Assembly (NCBI GenBank): GCA_036500605.1
Contig: DASYBU010000002.1
Coordinates: forward strand, 351,131-415,130
Direction: 5' to 3'
Source of the DNA: JAFALK01 sp036500605
GTDB taxonomy: Bacteria > Pseudomonadota > Gammaproteobacteria > Burkholderiales > Burkholderiaceae_C
Length of the DNA stretch: 64,000 bases
Shown here one piece after another: positions 33,410 through 42,892 of this stretch (position 1 is its first letter; the number at the start of each line of letters is the position of its first letter). A program made the position numbers and the translations under genes. The notes under the pieces are model-generated. The model was not told the DNA's origin. It saw nothing but the letters and a program-made list of their open reading frames with translations, and ran no database searches.

Positions 33410-34960
33410 TCAAGCTGATGCGGGGGCCTTCGCGGGGGTGCTCATCGGCGGCGCAGGGCAGTAGCTGGCGAGGTAATCGCCATGCTGCGGGAGCTGACCA
33501 ACCGTACGTTCGACCTTGAGCTGGATGTCGCCCAGGAAGTTGCCCAGCTCGGCCTTGCCCATCAGGTTCGCGACCGGGTGATAGCTCTGCGGCTGCACGC
33601 CCTGGCCCATCATGACCTGGACCCAGGAATTCTCGGAGAACAGCTCGTCGCTGGGACGGAAGACGCGGGCGCTCTCGCGGAACAGCTCGATGCGGTGGCG
33701 CAGCGCGCCCGGCACTTCCATCTCGCGCACATGCTTCCACAGCGCGGAGTCCTGGCGCTCGTTGAGGTGGTAGTGCAGGACGATGAAATCGCGGATGTGC
33801 TCGAGCTCGCGCTGCGATTGCACGTTGAACTCCTCGACGTCGGCCGGGCGGATGCCGCCGGAGGGGAATATCTGCATGAGTCGGATCGCGGCGCGCTGGA
33901 TCAGGTGGATGCTCGTCGACTCGAGCGGCTCGATGAAGCCGCTGGCCAGGCCGACGGCGATGCAGTTGCGCTCCCAGGTCTTGTGACGCTGGCCGGGCAC
34001 GAACCTGAGCACGCGCGGCTGGGTCAGCAGTTCGCCCTTGACGTTCTTCTTCAGCACCTCGATGGCATCGGTCTCGTTGAGCTCCTTGCTGCTGAAGACA
34101 AGACCGTTGCCCACACGCGTCTGGAGCGGAATGCGCCATTGCCAGCCGAAGGGATGAGCAATGGCGCGCGTGTAGGGCCAGGGCTCGCGCACGGCGGCCG
34201 TCTGCACGGCGACGGCGCGATCGCAGGGCAGCCAGTGGGACCAGTCCTCGTAGCCGATGCCCAGGGCCTCGCCGAGCAGCATCGAGCGAAAACCGGTGCA
34301 GTCGATGAAGAGATCGCCTTCGATGCGCGAGCCGTCCTGCATCTGCAGTGCCGTGATGTCGCCGGCCTTGCCTTCGGGACCGTCCTGCAGCACGGTGGCG
34401 ATCTTGCCTTCGATGCGCTGCACGCCGCAGGCCTCGCTCATGGCGCGCAGGTATTTGGCGTAGCGGCCGGCGTCCATGTGGTACGCGTAGTTGAGGCCGT
34501 TGCGCGGCAGGTGCGCGAAGCGGCCGGCAAAGGCGGCCATCGTTTCGGGGTTGTAGGCGGTGTAGTCCTTGGCGATGCCTTCGGCACGGCCCTTGAGCCA
34601 GAAGTGCTGGAAGCCGGCGCTCCAGTGGTCGGTGCCGGTCATGCCGAAGGAGTGGAAATAGTCCTGGCCGACGTCCTTCCAGCCTTCGAAGTTGATGCCG
34701 AGCTTGATGGTGGCCTGCGTGGCCGCCATGAACTCGGCCTCGGTGATGCCGAGCAGGTTGTGATACGTCAGCAGCGCCGGGATGGTGGCCTCGCCAACGC
34801 CAACGGTGCCGATCTCCTCGGACTCGATCAGCTTGATGTCAAGCTGCTTGCCGAGCAGCTTGCTCATCAGCGCGGCCATCATCCAGCCGGCGGTACCACC
34901 ACCGGCGATCACGATGCGGCGGAAGGGCTTCATGGTGGATGAGGTGCTGGTGGTGTTCAT
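33410..34960 (-). CDS. Tryptophan 7-halogenase family flavoprotein 1
   Basis: A 516-residue FAD-dependent protein. GGGTAGW (about residues 20-26) is the nucleotide motif. GVGEATIP, the lysine of ATIKLGINFEGW (equivalent to the catalytic lysine) and GWQWRIPLQTR (the WxWxIP motif of flavin-dependent halogenases) are all present. ERNCIAVGLASGFIEPLEST is the usual late motif. It overlaps the cupin gene upstream by ATGA. In TonB-SapC-halogenase clusters of Proteobacteria these enzymes sit beside carbohydrate receptors and their substrate is unknown. A small-molecule halogenation role cannot be assumed. Confidence 0.88.
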   Translation of the reverse strand: MNTTSTSSTMKPFRRIVIAGGGTAGWMMAALMSKLLGKQLDIKLIESEEIGTVGVGEATIPALLTYHNLLGITEAEFMAATQATIKLGINFEGWKDVGQDYFHSFGMTGTDHWSAGFQHFWLKGRAEGIAKDYTAYNPETMAAFAGRFAHLPRNGLNYAYHMDAGRYAKYLRAMSEACGVQRIEGKIATVLQDGPEGKAGDITALQMQDGSRIEGDLFIDCTGFRSMLLGEALGIGYEDWSHWLPCDRAVAVQTAAVREPWPYTRAIAHPFGWQWRIPLQTRVGNGLVFSSKELNETDAIEVLKKNVKGELLTQPRVLRFVPGQRHKTWERNCIAVGLASGFIEPLESTSIHLIQRAAIRLMQIFPSGGIRPADVEEFNVQSQRELEHIRDFIVLHYHLNERQDSALWKHVREMEVPGALRHRIELFRESARVFRPSDELFSENSWVQVMMGQGVQPQSYHPVANLMGKAELGNFLGDIQLKVERTVGQLPQHGDYLASYCPAPPMSTPAKAPASA

Positions 34961-35964
34961 CGTTTGAGTTGACTCAGCAAGTGGGCGCGCGCACGGCGCG
35001 AGAGCGTTTCGTCGATGGGGCCGAGCAGGCCGCGTGCGTCGAGCGGGAGATGAGCCCAGGTGGACTCGTCGGCGTCAAAAACGAAATGCTGGAAGTGGTG
35101 CTGCCAGATGCGGCGCTCTTTCTCGGGCAGATCGCGGATCGTGGCGAGCGCGAGGTGCAGCGCGTTCAGCGGCGAATCGACATGCGCGGGCGTCTGGCGC
35201 CACCAGGCGTTGATGAGCAGATTGATCGGCTCCAGGCCCTCGATGTGATGGAACCACATGCTGGGGATGAAGACGGCATCGCCGGGTTCGAGCTCGGCCA
35301 CCTCGGCAGCCTCAAGCGCACGCGCGAAACGCGGGAAGCGCTCGAAGTCGGGCGCGCTGAAATCGACGAGGCTGATCGGCTGGCCGGCCGGCGTGGGATC
35401 GAGCGGGCCAACGTACAGGTTGTGGATCTGCTCGGGCGGGAACAGCGTGAAGCGGCGGCGGCCGGCCGCAACGATGGCCAGGTTGTCGGGCAGGTCGTAA
35501 TGCGCGGCGACGCGGCTGCGGTTGCCGAGCCAGAGACTGACGAGCGAGTCGCGCTCGCCAAGGCCCAGCCGGTTGGCATCGAGAAAGCCCGGCAGCACGG
35601 CTTCGACCGTGGTCGAACCGACATAGAGCGCGGGCGGCTCGGCCGTGGCGGCGAGGCCGAGCAGGCCGGTCAGCACCTGGTCGAGCGTCGCGACGTGGCG
35701 CGTGAAGTTGAAGCTGTTCAGTTGCTCGTCGGCATAGAACGCGCGGCCCTTGGCTTCGGGTGGCAGCTGGAACAGGCCGACGTGAACGCCCTGATAGAAG
35801 CTCATCAGGTACTGCGCCAGCGCCTGGTGGGATTGGCGCGCCGCCTGCACGACAGACCAATGCGTGTAGACCCCGCGCAGCACGTGCGGACGATCGGCGG
35901 CCAGCAGCTCGGCGGGCAAGCGCTCGGGATCAACGGGCTCGGGCCAGACCGGGAGGGACTTCAT
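34957..35964 (-). CDS. Cupin-like (cupin_8/JmjC-type) domain protein
   Basis: A 335-residue protein of the cupin_8 family, related to JmjC hydroxylases. The iron-binding facial triad is visible as H-x-D in VAAHYDLPDN (about residue 155) and the late His in MWFHHIEG. The sequence in between (RRRFTLFPPEQIHNLYVGPL) is typical. Such proteins are 2-oxoglutarate/Fe(II) dioxygenase-like. Here it lies between SapC and halogenase 1, in the standard order of the module. Start at the ATG at 35964, 14 bases after sapC. Confidence 0.85.
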   Translation of the reverse strand: MKSLPVWPEPVDPERLPAELLAADRPHVLRGVYTHWSVVQAARQSHQALAQYLMSFYQGVHVGLFQLPPEAKGRAFYADEQLNSFNFTRHVATLDQVLTGLLGLAATAEPPALYVGSTTVEAVLPGFLDANRLGLGERDSLVSLWLGNRSRVAAHYDLPDNLAIVAAGRRRFTLFPPEQIHNLYVGPLDPTPAGQPISLVDFSAPDFERFPRFARALEAAEVAELEPGDAVFIPSMWFHHIEGLEPINLLINAWWRQTPAHVDSPLNALHLALATIRDLPEKERRIWQHHFQHFVFDADESTWAHLPLDARGLLGPIDETLSRRARAHLLSQLKR

Positions 35965-35978
35965 CTTCTTCTTGATGA

Positions 35979-36692
35979 TCAGTGGCTGCGATGGGATCGG
36001 TTCTGCCGCTCGACCAGATCCTGCAAGCGCGACAGCGAAGCGAGCTGCATGTAGATCGGCAGCAGATGGCCGTCGCGTTGCAGTTTCTCCAGCACCTCGC
36101 CGGGCAGCGCGGCGAGGCGCTCTTCGTGGATGGTGTGCAGGCCCGACAGGCGGCCTTGGTTGCCGTCGCTGAGCTCGATGTCGAGCACGAAGGGTTCGAG
36201 CAACTGGTGCGTGGTCAGTGCATCGATGAAGGCAGGCAAGGCCTGCGCCTGCGCGTGCAGATGCTCGAGCAGGCTGACCATATGGTCGAGGTATTCGCTG
36301 TGGCCGCCATGCGGCATGAAGACGGCGGTGCCGACCTCTCCTTCCTCCGGCTTGACGATGCGCGGGCTGTCCATGTCGACGTGCAGTTTCAGCTCATCGC
36401 CGCTGCGGCCGATCAGGAAGGGGTCGCGCTGCAGCGCCATCGGCACGACGGGCGCGTCCCAACGATCGTCTTGCAGGAACAGGTTCTGTTCGGGCTCAAG
36501 ACCGAACAAGGCGAGCGGCTGGTAGGTGCCTTCGATCGACTGGAAGACGATCGGGAAATAGGCTTGCAGCTGGCGGAATTCGGCGGGCAAGGCGAGCGCG
36601 AATTGGCGCGCATCGCCAAAGCTCGCCGAGCGGCCGCTGTGGACGCGCAGGCGGCGATGGTTGACGTTGTCGAGCAGGACGGGACGGGTCAT
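35979..36692 (-). CDS. SapC family protein
   Basis: A 237-residue protein of the SapC family (named after the Campylobacter S-layer region, although function is unproven). Recognised by VFQSIEGTYQPLALFGLEPEQNLF-type sequence near residues 50-72, ALQRDPFLIG and LSGLHTIHEERLAAL. No signal peptide is visible. The start overlaps the stop of halogenase 2 as ATGA. It is nearly always found beside TonB receptors and tryptophan-halogenase-like genes, as here. Confidence 0.87.
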   Translation of the reverse strand: MTRPVLLDNVNHRRLRVHSGRSASFGDARQFALALPAEFRQLQAYFPIVFQSIEGTYQPLALFGLEPEQNLFLQDDRWDAPVVPMALQRDPFLIGRSGDELKLHVDMDSPRIVKPEEGEVGTAVFMPHGGHSEYLDHMVSLLEHLHAQAQALPAFIDALTTHQLLEPFVLDIELSDGNQGRLSGLHTIHEERLAALPGEVLEKLQRDGHLLPIYMQLASLSRLQDLVERQNRSHRSH

Positions 36693-38233
36693 CGTGGAAG
36701 GCCGTGAAGGTGAATGTGGTCGATCAGGCTGCGGTGGCCAGGCAAGGCCGGGACGATGCGGCGGGCCTGGCGCGCCGCGTCTTCAAAGCAGGCCTGGGCA
36801 GCCCGTAGCGTAGCGGTGGCGGCAGGCAGCGGCTCTGGGCGAAAACCCATGCCATAGAGCACGTACTGGTAACTGGCGGCGGGGAAGACTTCGTCGATGC
36901 GGCCGAAGTCGTTGCGAGCCGGCGGGCGCAGGCGCCAGATCGGCAGCAGCTCGCGCAGGCGGGCGGGCCAGGTGGCGGGATCGCGGTGGGCGCGCCAGTA
37001 GTCGCTGTCATCGCGCTGGCTGAGCGCGTAGTGCAGCTTCAGGAAGTCGATGACGCGCTCCCAGCGGTAGAGGAAATCTTCGTTGAAGCGGCGCGCGACG
37101 GCGGGCATGGCCTCTCGCGTGAGCGGCAGTTCGGCGCACAGCCGCGCGGCAGAGAGCTCGACCATCGCCAGAGCCGAGGCTTCGAGCGGCTCGATGAAAC
37201 CGCTGGAGAGGCCGATGGCGACGCAGTTGCGCACCCAGAAGTGCTCTCGGTAGCCGGGCTCGAAACGCAGCGCGCGAGGCGTGCCACGCTCGGCCGGCGC
37301 GCCGGTGGCATCGAGATAGGTTTGCAGCGCGGCTTGCGCCTCATCCTCGTTGGCATGAGCGCGGGAATAGACAACACCGACGCCGCGCCGCGTCGGCAGG
37401 CCGATGTCCCAGATCCAGCCCTTGGCCCAGGCCGTGGCGATCGTGCAGGAGGCCAACGGCGCGTCGGGCTGCGCATACGGCACCTGGATCGCCAGGGCCG
37501 CGTCATTGAACAGCACCTCGCGTTCGCTCTTGAACGGCACACCGAAATGCTGGCCGATCAGGCGCGCGGCCAGGCCCGAGCAGTCGACGAAGAGATCAGC
37601 CTCGAGCGGCCCATGCTCGCGCGTCTGCAGCGCGGCGATGTCACCGCTCTCATGTGTCAGCACCGCCTCAACATGATCGACGACATGCTGCACGCCGAGC
37701 TGAGCGATCGTGTGATCGCGCAGCATCTGGCCGAACAGGCCGGCGTCGAAGTGATAGGCGTAGTTCGCGACGGCGGCGAACTCGGGCGTCTGCGCCTGCT
37801 TGGGTGCGCGACCCGCATCGCAGACCTGGACGGCAGGACTGACGAGATCGGCGAAGGCGCGCTCAGCGTGAGCGGCGAGCCAGGCCGGCACCGGATCCAC
37901 ATCGCCATGCCCAACCGGCAGACTGAAGGGATGGAAGTAACGATCACCTTCAGCGGCTGAAGCGCCATGCGCCCAGCCATCGAAGCGCGAGCCCTGCTTG
38001 AACGAGACATGGCAGCGGCGCACGAACTCGGTTTCCGAGAGGCCGATGCTGCGCAGCGTGTCGCGCATCGACGGCCAGGTGCCCTCGCCCACGCCGATCG
38101 GCGGCTGCTCGCTCGATTCGACCAGCGTGATGTGCAGGCCACGCGGCCCATGCTCCGCAGCCAGCAGGGCGGCCACCAACCAACCGGCCGAGCCTCCGCC
38201 CAGCACGAGGACCCGCTTCACTTGATCAGTCAC
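36689..38233 (-). CDS. Tryptophan halogenase family flavoprotein 2
   Basis: A 514-residue protein with RVLVLGGGSAGWLVA, GVGEGTWPS, a lysine in VSFKQGSRFDGW and a modified halogenase motif GWIWDIGLPTR in place of WxWxIP. It is only distantly similar to the gene at 33410. I start it at GTG 38233 (GGGAAG upstream). A TTG at 38272 would add 13 codons but lies in the T-tract of the TonB receptor terminator. It heads the halogenase 2-sapC-cupin-halogenase 1 unit, whose four genes are linked by overlaps or a 14-base gap. Confidence 0.85.
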   Translation of the reverse strand: MTDQVKRVLVLGGGSAGWLVAALLAAEHGPRGLHITLVESSEQPPIGVGEGTWPSMRDTLRSIGLSETEFVRRCHVSFKQGSRFDGWAHGASAAEGDRYFHPFSLPVGHGDVDPVPAWLAAHAERAFADLVSPAVQVCDAGRAPKQAQTPEFAAVANYAYHFDAGLFGQMLRDHTIAQLGVQHVVDHVEAVLTHESGDIAALQTREHGPLEADLFVDCSGLAARLIGQHFGVPFKSEREVLFNDAALAIQVPYAQPDAPLASCTIATAWAKGWIWDIGLPTRRGVGVVYSRAHANEDEAQAALQTYLDATGAPAERGTPRALRFEPGYREHFWVRNCVAIGLSSGFIEPLEASALAMVELSAARLCAELPLTREAMPAVARRFNEDFLYRWERVIDFLKLHYALSQRDDSDYWRAHRDPATWPARLRELLPIWRLRPPARNDFGRIDEVFPAASYQYVLYGMGFRPEPLPAATATLRAAQACFEDAARQARRIVPALPGHRSLIDHIHLHGLPR

Positions 38234-38270
38234 GACAGCAAGCTTCCCAGGAAAGAAAAGGAGGCGCAGC

Positions 38271-38292
38271 AAAAAGGCCGCGCAAGCGCGGC
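38271..38292 (-). terminator. Terminator after the glucan TonB receptor
   Basis: On the minus strand, GCCGCGC and GCGCGGC form a compact hairpin followed by CTTTTT. It lies 100 bases after the receptor stop codon, separating it from halogenase 2 or attenuating read-through. Confidence 0.65.
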
Positions 38293-38392
38293 AAAGGAGG
38301 ACAAGAGCCGCGCGGATGCGCGCCTGGATTGTCGCAGTTCGGTGTCAGCCGACGCAGGACGTTAGCGGTCCCGCGCCAGCCGTACCCTCCCC

Positions 38393-41332
38393 TTAGAACT
38401 TGTAGCGCGCCCCGATCATGAAGCGACGACCCAATTCCGTGACGGCACCGACCTGCTGTTCGGCACGCATGTGGGTGCGTGTGTACTCGTTGGTCAGGTT
38501 GATCGCCTCGAACTGGAACGACAGGTGCTGGTCAAAGTTGTAGCCAACGCTCAAGTCCCACTGGCCGTAGGGCTCGGTGTACTGCGGTTGAGCGCCGTCC
38601 GTGCCGCCGTAGTTGGCCGACAGGAACTTGCCGCGCCAGTTGTAGGCCACGCGGGTGCTGATCGTCTTGTCCTCGTAGAACGCGACGATATTGCCCGAGT
38701 CGCCCAGACCCACCAGCGCGGAAGACTGCGCACCCGGTACGGCATCGTTGTAGGTCAGGCCCGAGCGAACGCGGGTGTAGTTGACCGAGCCGCCAAAGCC
38801 ATTGCGGAAGGTGTGCTGCGCGTTCAGCTCAATGCCGTTCAGGCTGGCCTTGGAGCTGCTGTTGGTCTGCGTGGACATCTGGAAGATCAGCACCGGGTCA
38901 GCCGACTGGCCCGCAATGGTCTGGCCTGCCACGTTCACGCCCGGCGCGTTCGGATAGTTGGCAAAGATGTAGGCCCGGATGCAACCCGAGTCGGACAGTG
39001 CACAGCCACCCTGGCTGACCGCCGCGTTGTACATCGCGCCGCCCACCGGCGTGTGCAGGCTGAACGGGGTGGCGGGCAGGACCGTCGACTGGATGTAGTT
39101 GGTGATCGACTTGTGGAAGTAGCCCGCCGAGATGTAGCTGCCCTTGTCGTAGTAATGCTCGGCCGAGAAGTCGAAGTTGTTCGACTTCAACGGCTTCAGG
39201 TCGGGGTTGCCCACCGAGCCCGTGCCGCCGTTGATACGCGCCAAGGCATCGAGCGTCTCGCCGCCCTGGATCGCCGCCCAGCCCGGTCGGCCAATGGTCG
39301 AGCCGTAGCTGAAGCGCAGCTTCGTGTTCATGGTCACGTCGGCAGACAGATCCAGCGAGGGCAGGAAGTAGCCGTACTTGCCCGAGCGCGAGGAAGCGGT
39401 CGTGCCGTTGAAGGTGACCGGAAGCTCGTTGGCGGAGACCCATGTGACCGCGGTCGGGATGGATTCCTGGCTCGGCGAGAGAACCTTGGTGCGCTCGTAG
39501 CGGCCGCCGATCGATGCCTCGATCGGAATGCCCCAATCCCATTGACGGTTGTACTCGGCGTAGAGCGCCTGCGACTTTTCCCGCGTGTGGAAGTCGTTCT
39601 GGAAGTTGAACGAGGCCTTCAGCAACGCGTCCGAACCGAGGTACTTGATGGCCGCATTGCGCAGATCATCGAAGTTGAAATAGAAGAACTGGTTGTAGAG
39701 CGACGAGTTGCCCGAGCCCGGGATGTTGCTGAAGTATTTGCTGATCGAGTCGGCATGCCAGATGTCATCAGGCATTGCGGCCGGGCCGCCCGCAGCGTTG
39801 GCACCCCAGGTGTCACGCTGCACATTGGCGAAGGCCGAACGGTTTCGCACATCGGTCAGGTTGACGCCGAAGTTCAGGTTGCTGTCGTCGTCGATCTTCC
39901 AGTTGCTGCGAAGCTGAAGCTGGTTGATCTGGTCACGTTGCAGGCTGTTGCCGAACACCGTGCCTTGCAGTTCCTGCAGCGCCGGGTTCAGCGGCGCGTT
40001 GAGGATCGACAGGACCGGGAACTTCTGGCTGAAGTCAACCGAGGTATCGCCGCGGTTCAGGGACGCGGTGCCCATGGTCACGTTGGTGCCCAGGGGATCA
40101 TCGGCGCCCGAGACGGCGGTGGAATGGTGAGCGTCGAGGTCGAAGCTCAGCGCGTTGGTCGCCTTCCAGGTCAGGTTCAGGCCGAGCGACTGATTCTTGT
40201 TCTTGGTCTTGACGCGCGACGCGCCCATGGCGACGTCGGCATTGGTCATGTGCTCGCCATACACCAGCGGCGTGGCGATCGGGCCGCTCGTGTATTCGCC
40301 GAACTGGCCGCCGAAGTTGAACCAGGCCGAGATGTCGTTGCGGGTCTGGCGGAACTTCTGCTCGGACATCGTGTAGTCGAGCGTGGCGACCATGTCTTGC
40401 ATCGGACGGGCCTGCAGCACCAGTTGGCCATTCAGACGCTCACGGTGCACGCCGGTGAACGCGTAGTCCAGGTTCTGCGGCACGTTGTAGATGTCGTTCG
40501 GGCCCGGGCGGTTCTTCACTTCAGGCGCGGGGATGGGCAGCGGGCCCCAGCCGCTGTCGCTGCCCTTGAAGGTGTGCCAGCCGCTGGTGACGGCGGCCTG
40601 GTTGTAGCCGGAGTCACGAACCTGGTAGCTGCCGATCAGCGCGATACCGAACTTGCCGTCGGCCATCTGCGTGCTGTAGATGCCGGAGACTTCCGGGGTC
40701 TCCTTCTTGCCTTGTTCTGGCGGGGGCAGGTTCTGCGCCGATTGGTCCTTGACCAGCTTCACGCCGAAGCTGGCAATGGTGGCCTTGCTGTCGAAGGGGC
40801 GCGGCGTGCGGATGTTGATGGTGGCGCCCATGCCGCCCGTCGGGCTGCTGGCGCGGCTGGTCTTGTAGACCTCCAGGGCCGACACGCCTTCGGCGGCCAG
40901 GTTGGAGAAGTCGAAGGAACGCGAGCTCGGTGCGCTGCCGTCGATATTGGAGCCCGGCATCTGGCGGCCATTGAGCAGCACCAGGTTGAAGTCGGGGCCC
41001 ATGCCGCGCACCGTGATCTTGGTGCCCTCACCGTTGGCGCGGTCGATCGACACACCGCTGATGCGCTGCATGGCTTCGGCCAGGTTGGTGTCGGGGAACT
41101 TGCCGATGTCCTCGGCCACGATCCCGTCCACCACACCGTGCGCATTGCGCTTGAGGTTGACTGAGGACTCAATACTGGCGCGGATGCCGGTCACCACGAC
41201 GGTGTCGAGTTGCTGGGCCGCGGGGGCGGGAGCCGTGGCTGCGTCCTGCGCTTGCGCCGCAGCGCCTGCAAACAGGAGGCCGCTGGCGGCAGCCAGCTGT
41301 GTCAGGCGTAGAGCTGGTCGAAGCTGTCTCAT
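38393..41332 (-). CDS. TonB-dependent receptor of the beta-glucan locus
   Basis: A 979-residue outer-membrane receptor of the TonB-Xanth-Caul type. The signal peptide ends near AAQAQDAA. The TonB-box-like LDTVVVTGIRASIESS and plug motifs (VNLKRNAHGVVDGIVAEDIGKFPDTNLAEA; GMGPDFNLVLLNGRQMP; GMGATINIRTPRPF) are typical. The barrel ends in GRRFMIGARYKF, with terminal Phe. Such receptors serve oligosaccharides, and the neighbouring GH16 and GH1 suggest beta-glucan fragments. Three LacI-type operators lie 40-300 bases upstream. RBS CGGAG precedes the start. Confidence 0.92.
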   Translation of the reverse strand: MRQLRPALRLTQLAAASGLLFAGAAAQAQDAATAPAPAAQQLDTVVVTGIRASIESSVNLKRNAHGVVDGIVAEDIGKFPDTNLAEAMQRISGVSIDRANGEGTKITVRGMGPDFNLVLLNGRQMPGSNIDGSAPSSRSFDFSNLAAEGVSALEVYKTSRASSPTGGMGATINIRTPRPFDSKATIASFGVKLVKDQSAQNLPPPEQGKKETPEVSGIYSTQMADGKFGIALIGSYQVRDSGYNQAAVTSGWHTFKGSDSGWGPLPIPAPEVKNRPGPNDIYNVPQNLDYAFTGVHRERLNGQLVLQARPMQDMVATLDYTMSEQKFRQTRNDISAWFNFGGQFGEYTSGPIATPLVYGEHMTNADVAMGASRVKTKNKNQSLGLNLTWKATNALSFDLDAHHSTAVSGADDPLGTNVTMGTASLNRGDTSVDFSQKFPVLSILNAPLNPALQELQGTVFGNSLQRDQINQLQLRSNWKIDDDSNLNFGVNLTDVRNRSAFANVQRDTWGANAAGGPAAMPDDIWHADSISKYFSNIPGSGNSSLYNQFFYFNFDDLRNAAIKYLGSDALLKASFNFQNDFHTREKSQALYAEYNRQWDWGIPIEASIGGRYERTKVLSPSQESIPTAVTWVSANELPVTFNGTTASSRSGKYGYFLPSLDLSADVTMNTKLRFSYGSTIGRPGWAAIQGGETLDALARINGGTGSVGNPDLKPLKSNNFDFSAEHYYDKGSYISAGYFHKSITNYIQSTVLPATPFSLHTPVGGAMYNAAVSQGGCALSDSGCIRAYIFANYPNAPGVNVAGQTIAGQSADPVLIFQMSTQTNSSSKASLNGIELNAQHTFRNGFGGSVNYTRVRSGLTYNDAVPGAQSSALVGLGDSGNIVAFYEDKTISTRVAYNWRGKFLSANYGGTDGAQPQYTEPYGQWDLSVGYNFDQHLSFQFEAINLTNEYTRTHMRAEQQVGAVTELGRRFMIGARYKF

Positions 41333-41371
41333 TCACTTGTCTCCGGAGTAAATTTTTATGGAGTGAAAGAC

Positions 41372-41385
41372 TGAAAGCGCTTTCA
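41372..41385. promoter_or_regulatory. LacI-family operator 1
   Basis: The perfect 14-bp palindrome TGAAAGCGCTTTCA, 40 bases upstream of the TonB receptor start. The central CG and the AAAGCGCTTT core are typical of LacI/GalR family sites. Confidence 0.85.
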
Positions 41386-41397
41386 AGCATAGGCGAG

Positions 41398-41411
41398 TGA
41401 CAGCGCTTTCA
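41398..41411. promoter_or_regulatory. LacI-family operator 2 (imperfect)
   Basis: TGACAGCGCTTTCA differs at one base from the perfect site. Its centre is 26 bases from operator 1, so two dimers could sit on nearby faces of the DNA. Confidence 0.65.
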
Positions 41412-41614
41412 AACTAGGCAACACCCTTGGTCTGCGGTTTGAAGGCAACACCGTTGCGAAGCTGCCAAGCGACCGTTCGGGCCGTCTCTGCAGCGGCCGA
41501 TCGGGACTGCAGGCAGCACCAATGCGGTTTTCAAACTGAAAACGTGGGTAAAACGCGACTGCGGCAGCAAACTCGCCGAGGCGAGATCCGTACGGCGAAA
41601 TCCAGAAAGAATGC

Positions 41615-41628
41615 TGAAAGCGCTTTCA
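41615..41628. promoter_or_regulatory. LacI-family operator 3
   Basis: A perfect TGAAAGCGCTTTCA placed 243 bases from operator 1, between the lacI 3' end and the receptor promoter. It may act as an auxiliary looping site. The rest of 41333-41715 holds no gene. Confidence 0.8.
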
Positions 41629-41715
41629 GTCAATCATCCGGGCTTGCGCAGAGCTTCACCACATGGTTTACCCGCGGCGCGCAACAGGCACCTCACAACG
41701 AAGGTTCTCGGCGGG

Positions 41716-42774
41716 TCAGCGCTGCATGCGCCGGGTCGACTCGCGCACCACCAGCACAGGCTCGGGCAGCTGCGCCTGAGGCCGTGCGCCGCGCAGCATG
41801 TCGAGCATGGCGGTGGCCGCCTCGGTGCCCATTTCGTAGACCGATTGGCGCACCGTGGTCAGCGGCGGCATGGTGTAACGCGCCATGATCAGGTCGTCGA
41901 AGCCGACCAGTGAAACATCGTCCGGCACGCGCAGATTGCGCCGGTGCAGGCCCAGCGCCGCCCCCATCGCCATCTGGTCGTTCGAGGCAAACAGCGCGGT
42001 GAAATGCGCGTCGCGCTCGAGCAGGCGGCTCACCGCCAGCATGCCGCCGGCCTCGGTGAAGTCGCTCTGCACGATCAGTTGCGGGTCGGAAGGAATGCCG
42101 GCTTCCTGCAGCGCATCGAGATAGCCGGTCTGGCGGTCGACCGCGTCTTCATGGATCAGGTCGCCGGTCACGAAGGCGATGCGGCGATGGCCCTGCTCGA
42201 TCAGATGGCGCGTGGCCAGCAGCGCGCCGAGCCGGTTGTGGAAGCTGAAGCTGAAGAGCTGCGGTGCCTCGAGCTGGCGGCCCACGACGACCATCGGCAC
42301 GCTGTTCGAGAAGTTCACCAGCGTCTCATTCGAGATGCGGCCGGCCAGCACGATGATGCCGTCCACACGGCGCGCCATCAGCGCTTCGAGCGCCTTGCGT
42401 TCGTCGTCCTCGTGCCAGTTGCCGCTGACGAACAGCGGCACGTAGCCGGCGCCTTCGAGTTCGCGCTCGATGCCCAGCAGCGCCTCGCCGTAGAAAGGGC
42501 TGCTGATCACCTGGGTCATGATGCCGATGCTCAGCGTGCGCCCACCCGCCAGGCCCCGCGCCACCGGATTCGGCCGGAAGCCCAGCGTGCGGATGGCCTC
42601 CTGCACGGCCTCCTGCTTCGCCTGGCTGACGGCCGCCGTGCCATTGAGGATGCGCGACACCGTGCTTGGCGAGACGCCCGCCAGCTCAGCCACGCGCTCC
42701 AGCGTGACAACGCGGTCCGCAGGATCTGACGGCGCTTTCACGGCAGCAACGGGGGCTGGCTTCTTGGTTTTCAT
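41716..42774 (-). CDS. LacI family transcriptional regulator of the glucan locus
   Basis: A 352-residue regulator. The DNA-binding domain (about residues 22-70) has VTLERVAELAGVSPSTVSRILNGTAAVS, with the hinge helix at NPVARGLAGG. The periplasmic-binding-protein-like sugar domain has SIGIMTQVISSPFY, GIIVLAGRIS and FASNDQMAMGAALGLH. I start it at the ATG at 42774, leaving a short basic N-terminal tail. An upstream frame to 42831 lacks an RBS. By position it should bind the TGAAAGCGCTTTCA sites before the TonB receptor and before GH1, and be released by a glucan-derived oligosaccharide. Confidence 0.92.
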   Translation of the reverse strand: MKTKKPAPVAAVKAPSDPADRVVTLERVAELAGVSPSTVSRILNGTAAVSQAKQEAVQEAIRTLGFRPNPVARGLAGGRTLSIGIMTQVISSPFYGEALLGIERELEGAGYVPLFVSGNWHEDDERKALEALMARRVDGIIVLAGRISNETLVNFSNSVPMVVVGRQLEAPQLFSFSFHNRLGALLATRHLIEQGHRRIAFVTGDLIHEDAVDRQTGYLDALQEAGIPSDPQLIVQSDFTEAGGMLAVSRLLERDAHFTALFASNDQMAMGAALGLHRRNLRVPDDVSLVGFDDLIMARYTMPPLTTVRQSVYEMGTEAATAMLDMLRGARPQAQLPEPVLVVRESTRRMQR

Positions 42775-42892
42775 TGTGAGGACCGAGTGTAGGCCTGAGT
42801 TTGGGCGGGCGCTGTCCTTGAAAGCGAGCAAGCGGCCGTCACGCCCTAGGGTTTGTGCGGCTGCGGCCAGAGGCGAGCTCCGCGCAAAATCA

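Noticed and set aside
38471..41164. An 897-codon open frame on the plus strand
   Set aside because: It is antisense to the glucan TonB receptor, has no signal peptide, RBS or domain, and mirrors the codon bias of the real gene.
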